64,000 bases of DNA from contig CAYYYF010000002.1 of assembly GCA_964475945.1 (NCBI GenBank), positions 1 through 64,000 on the forward strand, given 5' to 3'. Positions 41,217-50,777 of the stretch are shown here, in pieces (the stretch's first letter is position 1; every line of letters starts with the position of its first letter). Below the pieces are notes generated by a model. It made no database searches and was not told the DNA's origin. It worked only from the letters and a program-made list of their open reading frames with translations. A program made the translations under genes and the position numbers. This DNA is from JBBIQH01 sp964475945. Its GTDB lineage: Archaea > Thermoproteota > Nitrososphaeria > Nitrososphaerales > Nitrosocaldaceae.

Positions 41217-44159
41217 ATGGATATTGTCGAGAGATTAAGGTATATGGTAAGGGGTAAAGTTCTAGACTCTATCCTTGATAGGTATGCATACTCAAGCGAT
41301 GCAAGTATGTATGAAGTAATGCCATTATGCATAGTGGTTGCATCTTGCGTTGATGATGTTGTTAACACTGTAAGGTTTGCATATGAACATGGTATAGCAG
41401 TAACAGCAAGGGGAGGGGGTACTGGGCTTGTAGGGCAGGCTATAGGTGGTGGTATAATAATAGATCTAACAGAGATGAATAGAGTTATAGAGGTTAATAC
41501 AGATAGTAATTATGTTATAGTTGAGCCTGGTCTTTATAAAGGTATACTTGATATAGTGCTCAAGCAGCATGATAAATGCATACCTGTAGACCCTTCAAGT
41601 GCAGATTACTGCACTATAGGAGGTATGATAGCCAACAACGCCTCTGGTTCTCATACAGTTAAGTATGGTAGCATGATAGACTATGTTATATCATTGGATG
41701 TTGTGCTTGCAGATGGTAGGATAGTAAATGCTAGAAAGGTTAATATAGATGAGATAAACGATTCAACTAGTGATAGTATAGAGGTTAAGATAGCAAGGGA
41801 TCTTTATGCAATACTTTATGATAAGAGAGAGGTTATAAGCAATGGGTATCCAAAGGTTAGCAAGAACTCCTCTGGCTATAGGTTGGATAGAGTTTTATGC
41901 AGTGATGGTATAGATCTAGCAAAGTTATTCGTTGCATCTGAGGGTACATTAGGTATAGTTGTAAGGGCAAAGTTAAAGATTATTGATATACCAAAGTATA
42001 GAGGTTTAGCACTACTTGCATTCAATAATACATATGATGCATCACTATATACAAGTAAGATAGTCTCTAACTCTAACCTAAGGCCATCTGCGGTTGAGTT
42101 GATAGACAAGACAGTTATTGATATAGCAAGGATGAGCAGTAGGATAGATAGGTATTACCTTGATGCCTATTGCTTACTCTTTGTAGAATTTGATGGTATG
42201 AGCAGAGAAGTGGTTGAGGAGCAGATGCTTAAACTGCTGGAAGATGTTAATGGTAGCAAAGGTTTATGCAAGTGTCTAGCCTACTCCTACAATAATGATG
42301 AGATATCAAGGTTATGGGATGTTAGGAAGAATGCTCTTGCTTATGCAATGAAGGTTAGGAGAGGCAAGGCTTTAGCGTTCATAGAGGATCCTGTTGTATG
42401 CGTAGATAGGTTAGCAGAATTTGTTAGAAGACTTGAAGAGATATATAAAAAGTATGGGATAGAGAATTACACAATATATGGGCATGCTGCAGATGGTAAT
42501 TTACATACTAGACCTATACTAGATGTTAATGATGAGCATATTGAAGAGAGAATTAAGAGCATAGCAGAGGATGTATTCTCTTTAGTAAAGAGTATGCAAG
42601 GTAGCATATCAGCAGAACATGGAGATGGTATAGCAAGAAGTAGATTTGTTAAGATACTTTACCCTAATGATATATACTCTCTATTCATTAAGATCAAGAA
42701 CCTTCTAGATCCTAAGTGTATAATGAACCCTGGCAAGAAGATACCTCTTGAAGATTTTAATATTGGTAAAGATAAAGATATTGCTAATTACTTACTAAAG
42801 CATATACATGCTAATACTAATACAACTATGCTCAAATGGGGTATAAAGAATAGTAGGGTTGCTGAAAGTATAACAGGTTACCAAGATGGATTGAGTTATG
42901 ATGATGAGATAGATCTATGCCATGGGTGTGGTATATGTAGGGAGTTAAGTTACAAGGTAAGGATGTGCCCTGTCTACAAAGGGTTGCATACTGAAATAGC
43001 AGCATGTAGGGGTAGGAATAATATGCTAAGATGGATACTTAGTATTGCTGATTATGCTAGTAAAGGATCATCTACTATTGCATTTACAGATTGTTACAGA
43101 GATATAATCTACAAATACTGCATACAGTGCAAGATGTGCCTGATAGACTGCCCATCGAATGTTGATGTAGGGAAGATAATGGCAGAAGCAAGGGCAAGAT
43201 ACTCCAGCATAAAGGGTCTACCAAAGGGATACAAGTACTTTGTTGATATAGATAGATATGCTGGTTTAGCATGCAGATTGTCATACCTATCCAATAGATT
43301 GATGGGTAATAGGTTATTTAGAAGGTTACTAGAGTATGTAACAGGGATAGATGCTAGGAAGAGCATACCAAGGTTCAGCAAGTTCACATTTGATGAGTTG
43401 TATGCTAGATACAAGCAGCCTATGCTAGATAAATCTGTAGTATTATTCGCTGATACATACATAAGATACATTAACCCTATCCTTGGGTTAAAGATGATCA
43501 AGGTACTTAACCTCAACGGCTATAGGGTTGAGTATCCAAAGCAGTTATCATCTGGGCTACCAGCATTACTTGAAGGGGCAGTTGATAAGGGTAGGGAGAT
43601 TGCAAGGTATAACATAGATAATCTTTACACCTATGATATGCCTATAATAGCATTGTTCCCTAGCTCATCACTAGCATTAAGGATGGAGTATCTAAATGTT
43701 ATAGATGATGAGAAGAGTAGGCATGTTGCTTCTAACACGTATGATATACATGAGTTCTTGGGTATGCTTAATAAGGGTAAGATGCTAAAGGAGTTTAATG
43801 TAATAGATGAAGATATACTGGTGCATATGCATTGCCATACTCTAGTACAAGGCTATGATAAGGATGTATTAGCACTGCTTAGATGCATACCCAAATTAAA
43901 GGTAAATGTACTTGAAAGAGGCTGCTGTGGTGTTGGTGGCTCTTACTCATTCATCAAGGGTAACTATGAGCTATCAATGCTTATAGGCAAGGAGTTGTTT
44001 AATGCTGTGGATGAAAATCTAGGTAAAGGTAAGAGTATATTCACTACTGGCGAGTCCTGCATGTTACAGATAAAGGAAGGATTAAGGCATCTAAAAGGTT
44101 ATAGCAGCAACAGTATAGGTCTTACACTTGAACTTATAGCAAGAGCATACGTTATTTAA
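41217..44159 (+). CDS. FAD-linked oxidase fused to iron-sulfur/CCG protein (GlcD-GlcF-like dehydrogenase)
   Basis: This is a predicted respiratory-chain 2-hydroxyacid dehydrogenase (D-lactate, glycolate or D-2-hydroxyglutarate). The order is FAD-binding PCMH domain (residues 1-190; 'TARGGGTGLVGQAIGGGII'), FAD-oxidase C-terminal domain (to about 515; 'YGHAADGNLHTRP', 'EHGDGIARS'), two 4Fe-4S motifs ('CHGCGICRE', 'CIQCKMCLIDCPSNVD'), and a CCG/heterodisulfide-reductase-type domain ('HMHCHTLVQG', 'ERGCCGVGGSYS'). The frame runs upstream into ilvD on the other strand, but the ATG at 41217 lies 34 bases after a TATA-like box and matches the domain start. Length about 981 residues. Confidence 0.9.
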   Translation: MDIVERLRYMVRGKVLDSILDRYAYSSDASMYEVMPLCIVVASCVDDVVNTVRFAYEHGIAVTARGGGTGLVGQAIGGGIIIDLTEMNRVIEVNTDSNYVIVEPGLYKGILDIVLKQHDKCIPVDPSSADYCTIGGMIANNASGSHTVKYGSMIDYVISLDVVLADGRIVNARKVNIDEINDSTSDSIEVKIARDLYAILYDKREVISNGYPKVSKNSSGYRLDRVLCSDGIDLAKLFVASEGTLGIVVRAKLKIIDIPKYRGLALLAFNNTYDASLYTSKIVSNSNLRPSAVELIDKTVIDIARMSSRIDRYYLDAYCLLFVEFDGMSREVVEEQMLKLLEDVNGSKGLCKCLAYSYNNDEISRLWDVRKNALAYAMKVRRGKALAFIEDPVVCVDRLAEFVRRLEEIYKKYGIENYTIYGHAADGNLHTRPILDVNDEHIEERIKSIAEDVFSLVKSMQGSISAEHGDGIARSRFVKILYPNDIYSLFIKIKNLLDPKCIMNPGKKIPLEDFNIGKDKDIANYLLKHIHANTNTTMLKWGIKNSRVAESITGYQDGLSYDDEIDLCHGCGICRELSYKVRMCPVYKGLHTEIAACRGRNNMLRWILSIADYASKGSSTIAFTDCYRDIIYKYCIQCKMCLIDCPSNVDVGKIMAEARARYSSIKGLPKGYKYFVDIDRYAGLACRLSYLSNRLMGNRLFRRLLEYVTGIDARKSIPRFSKFTFDELYARYKQPMLDKSVVLFADTYIRYINPILGLKMIKVLNLNGYRVEYPKQLSSGLPALLEGAVDKGREIARYNIDNLYTYDMPIIALFPSSSLALRMEYLNVIDDEKSRHVASNTYDIHEFLGMLNKGKMLKEFNVIDEDILVHMHCHTLVQGYDKDVLALLRCIPKLKVNVLERGCCGVGGSYSFIKGNYELSMLIGKELFNAVDENLGKGKSIFTTGESCMLQIKEGLRHLKGYSSNSIGLTLELIARAYVI

Positions 44160-44232
44160 TTTGATTTAATTATGGCTCTGCATAATTAATAGTTAGCAAT
44201 TTTAATATACACAGGGATCTAATTATGATAAA

Positions 44233-45105
44233 ATGGTTAAAGTAGGGTTAATAGGCACAGGCTTACTTGGTAGTGCAATAGCAAAAAGGCTACTCCTAAA
44301 AGGTTACAGACTTACATTATACAATAGGACAAGGAGTAAGGCTGAAGCATTACAGCAGTATGGAGCATCTGTAGCAGATACACCAAAGCATATAGCAGAT
44401 AACTCAGATCTGGTTATTACAGTACTGAAAGACTCTGATGCTTTAATGCATATTGCATTTGATACCAATGGATTGATATACTCTAGCAATAAGTTTACTC
44501 TTGCAGATGTAAGCACCATAAACCCATTTGCAAGTAAGAGGATAGCAGCAAGGTTAAAGGAGTATGGTATAGTTATGCTTGATACCCCTGTTATGGGAGG
44601 TCCACAACTAGCAGAGCAAGGTAAGCTCCTACTGATGGTTGGAGGTAACAGAGAGCATTATGAAATCTTCAAGGATGTCTTTAATACAATAGCAAACAAG
44701 GTAATGTATATAGGTGAGAATAGCTCTGCCCATGCGCTAAAGCTTGCATTAAACCTACAGATAGCAATGATAGCAGCAGCACTATCTGAAGGTATGCTAT
44801 TAGTAAAAGCATATGGAATAGATCCTATGATCTTCTTAGAGGCCTTAAACTCCACCTACTTTAGTACAGGGCTTAGCCAACGTAAGGGTCCAATGATGAT
44901 AATGCATAATGTTGAAAAGTCCTTTGCATTAAGTATGATGCTTAAGGATATAACAACTATAAATGAGACAGCAAGAGAGTTAGGTATCTCATTACCAATG
45001 ATATCAATGCTAGAACAGGTATATAGGCAGGCAAGTAAGACAGATCTAGCAGATAAGGATTATACTGCAGTGTTTGAGTTCTTAGAGAGGATAAACAAGG
45101 TATAG
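44233..45105 (+). CDS. beta-hydroxyacid dehydrogenase (3-hydroxyisobutyrate / GLYR family)
   Basis: This 290-residue NAD(P)-dependent dehydrogenase has the Rossmann motif 'GLIGTGLLGSAIAKRLLLKG' (residues 5-24), NADP-type 'YNRTRSKAEAL', and the family sequence 'DTPVMGGPQLAEQGKLLLMVG'. Substrate specificity (3-hydroxyisobutyrate, 2-hydroxy-3-oxopropionate, succinic semialdehyde-like) is not decided. In the 3HP/4HB-type archaea a GLYR-family reductase could reduce small aldehydes, but this is inference. It lies between the flavoenzyme and the SBDS cluster. Confidence 0.85.
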   Translation: MVKVGLIGTGLLGSAIAKRLLLKGYRLTLYNRTRSKAEALQQYGASVADTPKHIADNSDLVITVLKDSDALMHIAFDTNGLIYSSNKFTLADVSTINPFASKRIAARLKEYGIVMLDTPVMGGPQLAEQGKLLLMVGGNREHYEIFKDVFNTIANKVMYIGENSSAHALKLALNLQIAMIAAALSEGMLLVKAYGIDPMIFLEALNSTYFSTGLSQRKGPMMIMHNVEKSFALSMMLKDITTINETARELGISLPMISMLEQVYRQASKTDLADKDYTAVFEFLERINKV

Positions 45106-45178
45106 ATAAGCTATATACATTAAAAGGTTTTTATTAATATAGCATATTTATTAATATGGGTTAATATAAGCAATAACC

Positions 45179-45868
45179 ATGACAGATAAGTTAAGTATAG
45201 TTAGGCTCACCATGGATGGTGAGAAGTTTGAAGTGCTAGTAAAGCCTGATCCTGCATTAGAGTTTAAATTAGGTAAGAGGAGTGATGTATCAAATATACT
45301 TGTTAGTGATGAGATATACACCGATGCAAATAAGGGTAATAGGGCATCAAAGGAGAAGTTGGAGAAGTACTTTAGAACATCAAATACTACTGAGGTTGCA
45401 AGGATAATACTTGAGAGAGGGGAGCTTAACCTTACAACAGAGCAGAGGAAGAGACTTATAGAGGAGAAGAGGAGGCAGATAATAAATATAATAGCAAAGA
45501 CGTATGTAGATCCTAAGACACATCTACCACATCCACCTCTAAGGATTGAACAAGCATTGGAGCAGTGCAAGGTATCTATAGACCCATTCAAGAAGGCTGA
45601 GGATCAGATCAAAGGGATTATAGAGCAGTTAAGAACAGTTCTACCATTAAAGACTGAGAGGTTAAAGTTCTCGATAGTTATACCAGCACAATATGCTGCA
45701 CAATCGTATAGTATACTTAAGGGTATGGGTGATATAATAAAGGAAGATTGGCAGGCTGATGGCTCACTAAAGATTATAATAGAGATACCAGCAGCAATAC
45801 AATCAAATATGATGGATAGGTTAGCATCCTTAACCAAGGGTAGTGCACAGGCGGTGATGATGAGATGA
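45179..45868 (+). CDS. sdo1: ribosome maturation protein SBDS (SDO1)
   Basis: This 229-residue protein of the Shwachman-Bodian-Diamond family works with EF-2-like GTPases to release the eIF6-type factor from the 50S subunit. The N-terminal FYSH-type domain ('GEKFEVLVKPDPALEFKLGK') and the helical 'VARIILERGELNLTTEQRK' are clear, followed by the C-terminal ferredoxin-like domain. It opens a tight cluster: SBDS, Rrp4 (ATGA overlap), Rrp41, Rrp42, L37Ae, Pcc1. Such clustering is a hallmark of the archaeal exosome operon. Confidence 0.97.
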   Translation: MTDKLSIVRLTMDGEKFEVLVKPDPALEFKLGKRSDVSNILVSDEIYTDANKGNRASKEKLEKYFRTSNTTEVARIILERGELNLTTEQRKRLIEEKRRQIINIIAKTYVDPKTHLPHPPLRIEQALEQCKVSIDPFKKAEDQIKGIIEQLRTVLPLKTERLKFSIVIPAQYAAQSYSILKGMGDIIKEDWQADGSLKIIIEIPAAIQSNMMDRLASLTKGSAQAVMMR

Positions 45869-46548
45869 GGGAGTTCAGGAAGTACGTATTACCAGGGGAT
45901 GTTATAGTAGATGATAACCCACATATCAAGCCATTAATGAATGTTATAAAGATAGATAATAGGATACATGCAACTAGAGTAGGGGTAGCAGAGGTTACCC
46001 AGAATAGTGTTAAGGTAATACCTTTATCAGGCATATACATACCAAGAGTAGGTGACCTTGTTATAGGTAAGATAATAGATTACTCTGCATTGGCATGGAC
46101 AGTTGATATAAACTCATGCTTCCTTGGTTACCTCCTTGCTCAGGATGTATTTGGTAGAGAGTTTACGCCTAGCAGGGATGATATAACAAGTAAGTTTAAC
46201 CTAGGAGATGTTATAGCATGTAGGATAGTCAACTTTGATAGGACTAGAGACCCATTACTTACTGTAACAGACAAGGATCTGGGTAAGATAAGTAGTGGGG
46301 AGATAGTTAAGATCTCTCCAACCAAGGTTCCAAGGCTTATAGGTAAGAGGGGTTCAATGATACAGATGATAGAGCAGCTTACAAAATGCAAGATAACTGT
46401 TGGGCAGAATGGTGTAATAGTTGTATCAAATGGGAGTAGAGAGACTATGGACAAGGTAGTAAAGGCTATAATGCTGATTGAGGAGGAGGCTCATACCAGT
46501 AACTTAACCCAAAAGGTAAAGGATATGTTAGGGGGTAGTGTAGCATGA
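45865..46548 (+). CDS. rrp4: exosome RNA-binding cap protein Rrp4
   Basis: This 227-residue cap subunit of the exosome has an N-terminal segment, S1 domain (about 60-130: 'VGDLVIGKIIDYSALAWTVD') and KH domain (about 145-200: 'RLIGKRGSMIQMIEQL', with GKRGS in place of GxxG). It guides RNA into the Rrp41-Rrp42 hexamer. It overlaps SBDS and Rrp41 by four bases each (ATGA), so it is translationally coupled. Confidence 0.96.
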   Translation: MREFRKYVLPGDVIVDDNPHIKPLMNVIKIDNRIHATRVGVAEVTQNSVKVIPLSGIYIPRVGDLVIGKIIDYSALAWTVDINSCFLGYLLAQDVFGREFTPSRDDITSKFNLGDVIACRIVNFDRTRDPLLTVTDKDLGKISSGEIVKISPTKVPRLIGKRGSMIQMIEQLTKCKITVGQNGVIVVSNGSRETMDKVVKAIMLIEEEAHTSNLTQKVKDMLGGSVA

Positions 46549-47264
46549 GTATGCTTATGAGTGATGATGGGGTAAGGGTTGATGGTAGAAGATGGAATGA
46601 GCTTAGACCAATAAAGATAGAGGTTGGAGTATTAAAGAATGCTGATGGCTCTGCATATATAGAGTTTGGTAAGAATAAGATAGTTGTTGCTGTTTATGGA
46701 CCAAAGGAGGCTCATCCCAAGCATCTAGCATTACCAGATAGAAGCATGCTTAGATGTAGATACCATATGCAGCCATTCTCAGTAGAAGAGAGAAAGAACC
46801 CTGCACCATCAAGGAGAGAGATAGAAATCTCAAAGATAACTAGGGAGGCATTAGAGCCAGCACTTATACTTGAGGATTATCCTAGAACTGTTATAGATGT
46901 ATTCATTGAGGTATTGCAGTCAGATGGTGGCTCTAGATGCGCTGGTATAACAGCAGCAAGCGTAGCCTTGGCAGATGCTGGTATAAATATGCGTGATATG
47001 GTTACTGCATGTGCTGCAGGCAAGGTTGCAGGTAAGATAGTCCTTGATATAAATGATGAGGAGGATAAGATGGGTGAAGCAGATATGCCAGTTGCATATC
47101 TCCCAAACCTTAAACAGATCTCACTACTTCAATTGGATGGTAAATTAACCAAGGAGGAGTTTAAGGAGTGCTTGAACCTAGCAATACAAGGATGTATGCA
47201 GGTTTATAAACTACAAAGGGAAGCACTTATGAAGAAGTACTTTAGCAGTGAGGTTGATATATGA
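46545..47264 (+). CDS. rrp41: exosome subunit Rrp41 (catalytic RNase PH-like)
   Basis: This 239-residue RNase PH-fold subunit provides the phosphorolytic active site of the exosome. It starts 'DDGVRVDGRRWNELRPIKIE', contains 'PDRSMLRCRYHMQPFSVEER' and the conserved 'QSDGGSRCAGITAASVAL' (about residues 125-142). Rrp41 forms a ring with Rrp42, encoded next. It is coupled to Rrp4 by an ATGA overlap. Confidence 0.97.
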   Translation: MSMLMSDDGVRVDGRRWNELRPIKIEVGVLKNADGSAYIEFGKNKIVVAVYGPKEAHPKHLALPDRSMLRCRYHMQPFSVEERKNPAPSRREIEISKITREALEPALILEDYPRTVIDVFIEVLQSDGGSRCAGITAASVALADAGINMRDMVTACAAGKVAGKIVLDINDEEDKMGEADMPVAYLPNLKQISLLQLDGKLTKEEFKECLNLAIQGCMQVYKLQREALMKKYFSSEVDI

Positions 47265-47265
47265 A

Positions 47266-48087
47266 ATGATGAAGAGAACCTCTACAATAGTTGAACACCT
47301 AAAGAGGATGCAGATGAGCGAACTCTTAGCAAAAGGCAAGAGGCTAGATGGTAGAGGATTAATGGATTATAGGGAGTTAAAGATAGAAGTTGGGGTGATA
47401 AAGAAGGCTGATGGTTCTGCCATGGTAAGACTAGGTAATACACAGGTTATAGCAGGCATAAAGGTTGAAGTAGATGAACCATTCCCAGATACGCCAGATA
47501 GAGGGTTGTTCATATGCAACTCCGAGGTATTACCTACTGCATCTGCTTATGCAGAACCAGGCCCTCCAGATGAGGATGCTATAGAACTTGCTAGAGTAGT
47601 AGATAGAGGTATAAGGGAATCAGAGATGATAGCCTTGGATAAGTTGGTGATTACAAGTGGTAAGAAGGTCTATGCTATATTTGCTGATGTTAGTGTATTG
47701 AATACAGATGGAAACCTCTTTGATGCAACATCCTATGCTGTAGTCTCAGCATTACTTACAACAAGGATACCAAGGTATGAGTTTAAGGATGAGAAGTTGG
47801 TTAAGACCGAAGATAGAATTCCATTACCCATAAATACTATACCAATATCTGTTACACTTGCAAGGATAGGCAATAGCATAATAGTTGATCCTACATCTGA
47901 GGAGGTTATGTGTATGGATGCTAGGATAACCATAAGCACAGATGAGCAAGACAGGGTATGTGCTGTGCAGAAAGGTAATCCAGGTACATTTACGCTTGAA
48001 CAGTTGAATGATGCTGTCTCGATAGCAATAGAGAAGGGCAAAGAGATAAGAGCGTTAATAAAGAGCATGTGTAATCAAACAAGTTAG
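47266..48087 (+). CDS. rrp42: exosome subunit Rrp42 (structural RNase PH-like)
   Basis: This subunit of about 273 residues pairs with Rrp41; its own site is inactive, but it helps bind RNA. It contains 'GKRLDGRGLMDYRELKIEVG' and 'FADVSVLNTDGNLFDATSYA', as in other archaeal Rrp42. The frame opens at a GTG inside Rrp41 (47248), but an ATG one base after the Rrp41 stop (47266) is the better start, with another at 47269. L37Ae follows 11 bases after the stop. Confidence 0.96.
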   Translation: MMKRTSTIVEHLKRMQMSELLAKGKRLDGRGLMDYRELKIEVGVIKKADGSAMVRLGNTQVIAGIKVEVDEPFPDTPDRGLFICNSEVLPTASAYAEPGPPDEDAIELARVVDRGIRESEMIALDKLVITSGKKVYAIFADVSVLNTDGNLFDATSYAVVSALLTTRIPRYEFKDEKLVKTEDRIPLPINTIPISVTLARIGNSIIVDPTSEEVMCMDARITISTDEQDRVCAVQKGNPGTFTLEQLNDAVSIAIEKGKEIRALIKSMCNQTS

Positions 48088-48098
48088 AGGTGTGTATA

Positions 48099-48302
48099 AT
48101 GGCAAAGGGTGAGAGTCTTAAGGGTTTAGGAGTCAAGTATGGTGCAACGCTTAGAAGGAGGTATAGCAAGATCTTCTTTACATTAAAGAAGAAACGCGTA
48201 TGCCCTATATGTGGTTCAAGAAGATTCAGGCGCGAGGCTGTTGGTATATGGAGATGCTACAAGTGTAATTACAAGGTTGCTGGAGGAGCATACGATGTAT
48301 AA
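48099..48302 (+). CDS. rpl37ae: ribosomal protein L37Ae
   Basis: This 67-residue 50S protein has the zinc finger 'CPICGSRRF...WRCYKCNYKVAGGAY' with four cysteines (CxxC...CxxC). It starts at the ATG following GAGGTGTG; a GTG nine bases upstream is less likely. The 3' end overlaps the start of pcc1 by eight bases. Confidence 0.97.
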   Translation: MAKGESLKGLGVKYGATLRRRYSKIFFTLKKKRVCPICGSRRFRREAVGIWRCYKCNYKVAGGAYDV

Positions 48303-48564
48303 TTTACTGGTAGAGATTGGTGAAGATAATAACAATTCAAGTTATTTATTGTTAAGATCATTGTACTCTGCTTTAGAACCAGAATGCAAGGTTAACATAG
48401 TTGGGGCTAAGAGTAGTATAAGGCTAGGGGAGCAGAGAGGTGGTTATAATAAAATAATTATTGAAATACAGACAGAGTATATCTCAACCCTTAGAGCATT
48501 AATAAACTCTTACCTTAGGCTTATTGATGCTGCATACAAGTCAATCAATGCTACTAAAGAATGA
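48295..48564 (+). CDS. pcc1: KEOPS complex subunit Pcc1
   Basis: Pcc1 is the small dimerising subunit of the KEOPS complex, which makes N6-threonylcarbamoyladenosine in tRNA; it binds Kae1. The 89-residue frame from the ATG at 48295 has the family features 'LVEIGEDNN', and the C-terminal helix 'TEYISTLRALINSYLRLIDAAYKSI', which matches Pcc1 'xxLRAxLNSYLR'. The upstream extension of the frame to 48211 lies inside L37Ae and is not used. The gene is the last of the exosome cluster. Confidence 0.8.
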   Translation: MYNLLVEIGEDNNNSSYLLLRSLYSALEPECKVNIVGAKSSIRLGEQRGGYNKIIIEIQTEYISTLRALINSYLRLIDAAYKSINATKE

Positions 48565-48635
48565 TATCTGTATTTTATTTAATTTTGATTAAGTTTATAA
48601 TGGAGTTACCTTATAGCATTAAGGAGTAGAGAGTA

Positions 48636-49622
48636 ATGGGTCATAGGAAGCATAATGCACCAAGAAGAGGTAGCCTAGCATACCTGCCTAGAGCAAGAGC
48701 AAAGAGTATAGAATCAAGGATAAGGACATGGCCAGATATAGATGCTAAAGAACCTAGGTTACTAGCCTTTGCTGGATTCAAGGTTGCAAATATACATCTT
48801 ATAAGTATAGATGATAGAGAGAGAACCCCTAACTTTGGTAAACCTTTGATGAGTAGGGCTACTGTCATATCAACACCATCGATAAGGATAATAGGTATTA
48901 GGGCATATAGAAAAGATGTCTATGGTCTACACTCATTCTTTGATATATATGCTAAAGAATTACCAAAAGAGCTTGAGAGGAAGGTTAAGATCAAGCATAG
49001 CGAAAAGGATATAGTTGTTGATGATGATACCCTTGGAAAGGTTGGTGAGTTTAGAGCAATAGCAGCAGTTATACCTAGGGATGCAGGGTTGGAGCAGAAG
49101 AAACCCTTTGTATTTGAGGTAGGTGTAGGTGGGGGAGATATAAAATCTCAGTTTAAGTATCTTAATAGTATACTTGGTAAGAGTATTAGGATAAGCGAGG
49201 TATTTAAGGTAGGTGAGTATATAGATGTTAGTGCAATAACAAAGGGTAAGGGGTTTGAAGGTCCAGTAACAAGGTGGGGTATAAAGAGGAAGCAACATAA
49301 ATCAAGGAAGAGTGTTAGAGCTGTAGGTACCCTTGGCCCTATAAGCCCAGCAAGTGTAATGTATACAGTACCAAGGGCAGGACAGATGGGCTTCCATCAG
49401 AGGCTTGAATACAACAAGAGAATATTAGCAATATTCAATACAAATGAGAAAGATATAACACCAAAGGGAGGGTTTATGCATTTTGGAGTACTTAGAGGTG
49501 ATTACATAATAGTTAGAGGTTCTATACCTGGTGCAATAAAACGTTTGGTCAAGATAAGGTATGCCATAAGACCAAAGGTTAAGAAGATAGTAGAGCCAAA
49601 GATAGTTGAGATAGTTGCATAG
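48636..49622 (+). CDS. rpl3: ribosomal protein L3
   Basis: This 328-residue 50S protein is near the peptidyl transferase centre. It begins 'MGHRKHNAPRRGSLAYLPRA' and contains 'GEYIDVSAITKGKGFEGPVTR' and 'RRAGQMGFHQRLEYN'-like segments. AAGGAG lies ahead of the ATG, with a TATA-like TTTATAATGG near 48592. L4 and L23 follow, forming the first genes of the S10 operon. Confidence 0.98.
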   Translation: MGHRKHNAPRRGSLAYLPRARAKSIESRIRTWPDIDAKEPRLLAFAGFKVANIHLISIDDRERTPNFGKPLMSRATVISTPSIRIIGIRAYRKDVYGLHSFFDIYAKELPKELERKVKIKHSEKDIVVDDDTLGKVGEFRAIAAVIPRDAGLEQKKPFVFEVGVGGGDIKSQFKYLNSILGKSIRISEVFKVGEYIDVSAITKGKGFEGPVTRWGIKRKQHKSRKSVRAVGTLGPISPASVMYTVPRAGQMGFHQRLEYNKRILAIFNTNEKDITPKGGFMHFGVLRGDYIIVRGSIPGAIKRLVKIRYAIRPKVKKIVEPKIVEIVA

Positions 49623-49632
49623 GGTGATAATA

Positions 49633-50445
49633 ATGAGTGTCAATGTATATGAACTTAATGGAAGTGTTAATGGAAGTATAGAGCTACCAGAGGTATTCTA
49701 CACGCCTTATAGAGCAGATATTATACATAAAGCATTTGTACACATACAATCAAGACTCTATCAGCCACAAGGTAGGGATCCTCTAGCAGGAATGAGGGTT
49801 AGTGCAGAGTCTAGAGGTACAGGGTTAGGTATAGCAAGGATTGCTAGAATAAGAGGCGAAGGTACAAGGAGGACAGGGCAGGCAGGAGGAGTTGCAGGTG
49901 TAGTCAAAGGCAGACTTACTCATCCTCCTAGAGCAGAGAAGGTTATAGTTAAAAGGCTTAACAAGAAGGAGAAGAGGTATGCATTGTATAGTGCAATAGC
50001 AGCTAGTATAGATAAGAGTATAGTTAAGGCTAGAGGGCATAGGTTAGATGATAGCATAGAATTGCCTATAGTAGTTGATGATAGCATAGAGAGTATAAAG
50101 AAGGCTAAGGATCTATTAGATGTGCTTAATGCATTAAAATTATCACAGGATATTGAGAGGGCAAGGGATAGCATAAAGAAGAGGAGCGGTAAGGCAAGGG
50201 TGCGTGGTAGAAAACAGTATATTGCTAAGAGCGTGCTCATAATAGTTAAGGATGATAAGGGGATAGGTAAGGCAGCAGGTTCTATACCAGGTGTTGATGT
50301 AGCAAGGGTTGATAGGCTTAGTGTTATGCATCTAGCCCCAGGTTCTCATCCTGGTAGGTTATGTATATGGAGCAAGAGTGCTATAGAGTATCTGAGGGGT
50401 ATAAGGTTACCAGCAAGCATGTTACTTAGGGTGAGAAGTCAATGA
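49633..50445 (+). CDS. rpl4: ribosomal protein L4
   Basis: This 270-residue protein lines the peptide exit tunnel. It shows the internal loop region 'RVSAESRGTGLGIARIARIR' and 'GTRRTGQAGGVAGVVKGRL' and 'HLAPGSHPGRLCIWSKSAIE'. I start at the ATG at 49633 after GGGTGAT; the frame extends to 49615, overlapping L3. L23 overlaps its end by four bases (ATGA). Confidence 0.97.
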   Translation: MSVNVYELNGSVNGSIELPEVFYTPYRADIIHKAFVHIQSRLYQPQGRDPLAGMRVSAESRGTGLGIARIARIRGEGTRRTGQAGGVAGVVKGRLTHPPRAEKVIVKRLNKKEKRYALYSAIAASIDKSIVKARGHRLDDSIELPIVVDDSIESIKKAKDLLDVLNALKLSQDIERARDSIKKRSGKARVRGRKQYIAKSVLIIVKDDKGIGKAAGSIPGVDVARVDRLSVMHLAPGSHPGRLCIWSKSAIEYLRGIRLPASMLLRVRSQ

Positions 50446-50705
50446 ATGTAGAGGAGGCAAGGAGTATAATAATAAAGCCATACATAACGGAGAAAGGTTT
50501 TACAAAGATAGATAAGGAGGATATCCTAGTATTTATAGTGAGTGATAAGGCAGATAAAGAGAGCATAAAGGTGGCTATAAAGGTATTATATAATGTTGAT
50601 GTAAAGGATGTTAATACTGCAAGAACTACCTATGGTAAAAAAGCTTATGTAAAGTTCCCTACTGGAACTGCTAGGGATCTAGCAACAAAGTTAGGTATAG
50701 TATAA
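50442..50705 (+). CDS. rpl23: ribosomal protein L23
   Basis: This 87-residue protein sits at the tunnel exit and docks SRP and chaperones. The sequence 'ARSIIIKPYITEKGFTKIDK' and 'VKDVNTARTTYGKKAYVKF' fits archaeal L23. It overlaps L4 by ATGA. Normally L2, S19 and other S10-operon genes follow L23, but here the operon ends: the next 70 bases are AT-rich and a tRNA gene comes next. Confidence 0.97.
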   Translation: MNVEEARSIIIKPYITEKGFTKIDKEDILVFIVSDKADKESIKVAIKVLYNVDVKDVNTARTTYGKKAYVKFPTGTARDLATKLGIV

Positions 50706-50777
50706 CCTGATTAAATTTATTTAGTATTAGAAAGATAGATTAAATGCTAATATTAATTATTGATAGGATCGGGTATA

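Noticed and set aside
48211..48294. Extension of the Pcc1 frame into L37Ae
   Set aside because: Pcc1 proteins are about 80-95 residues and the ATG at 48295 gives that length, while the extension is a shadow of the ribosomal gene.
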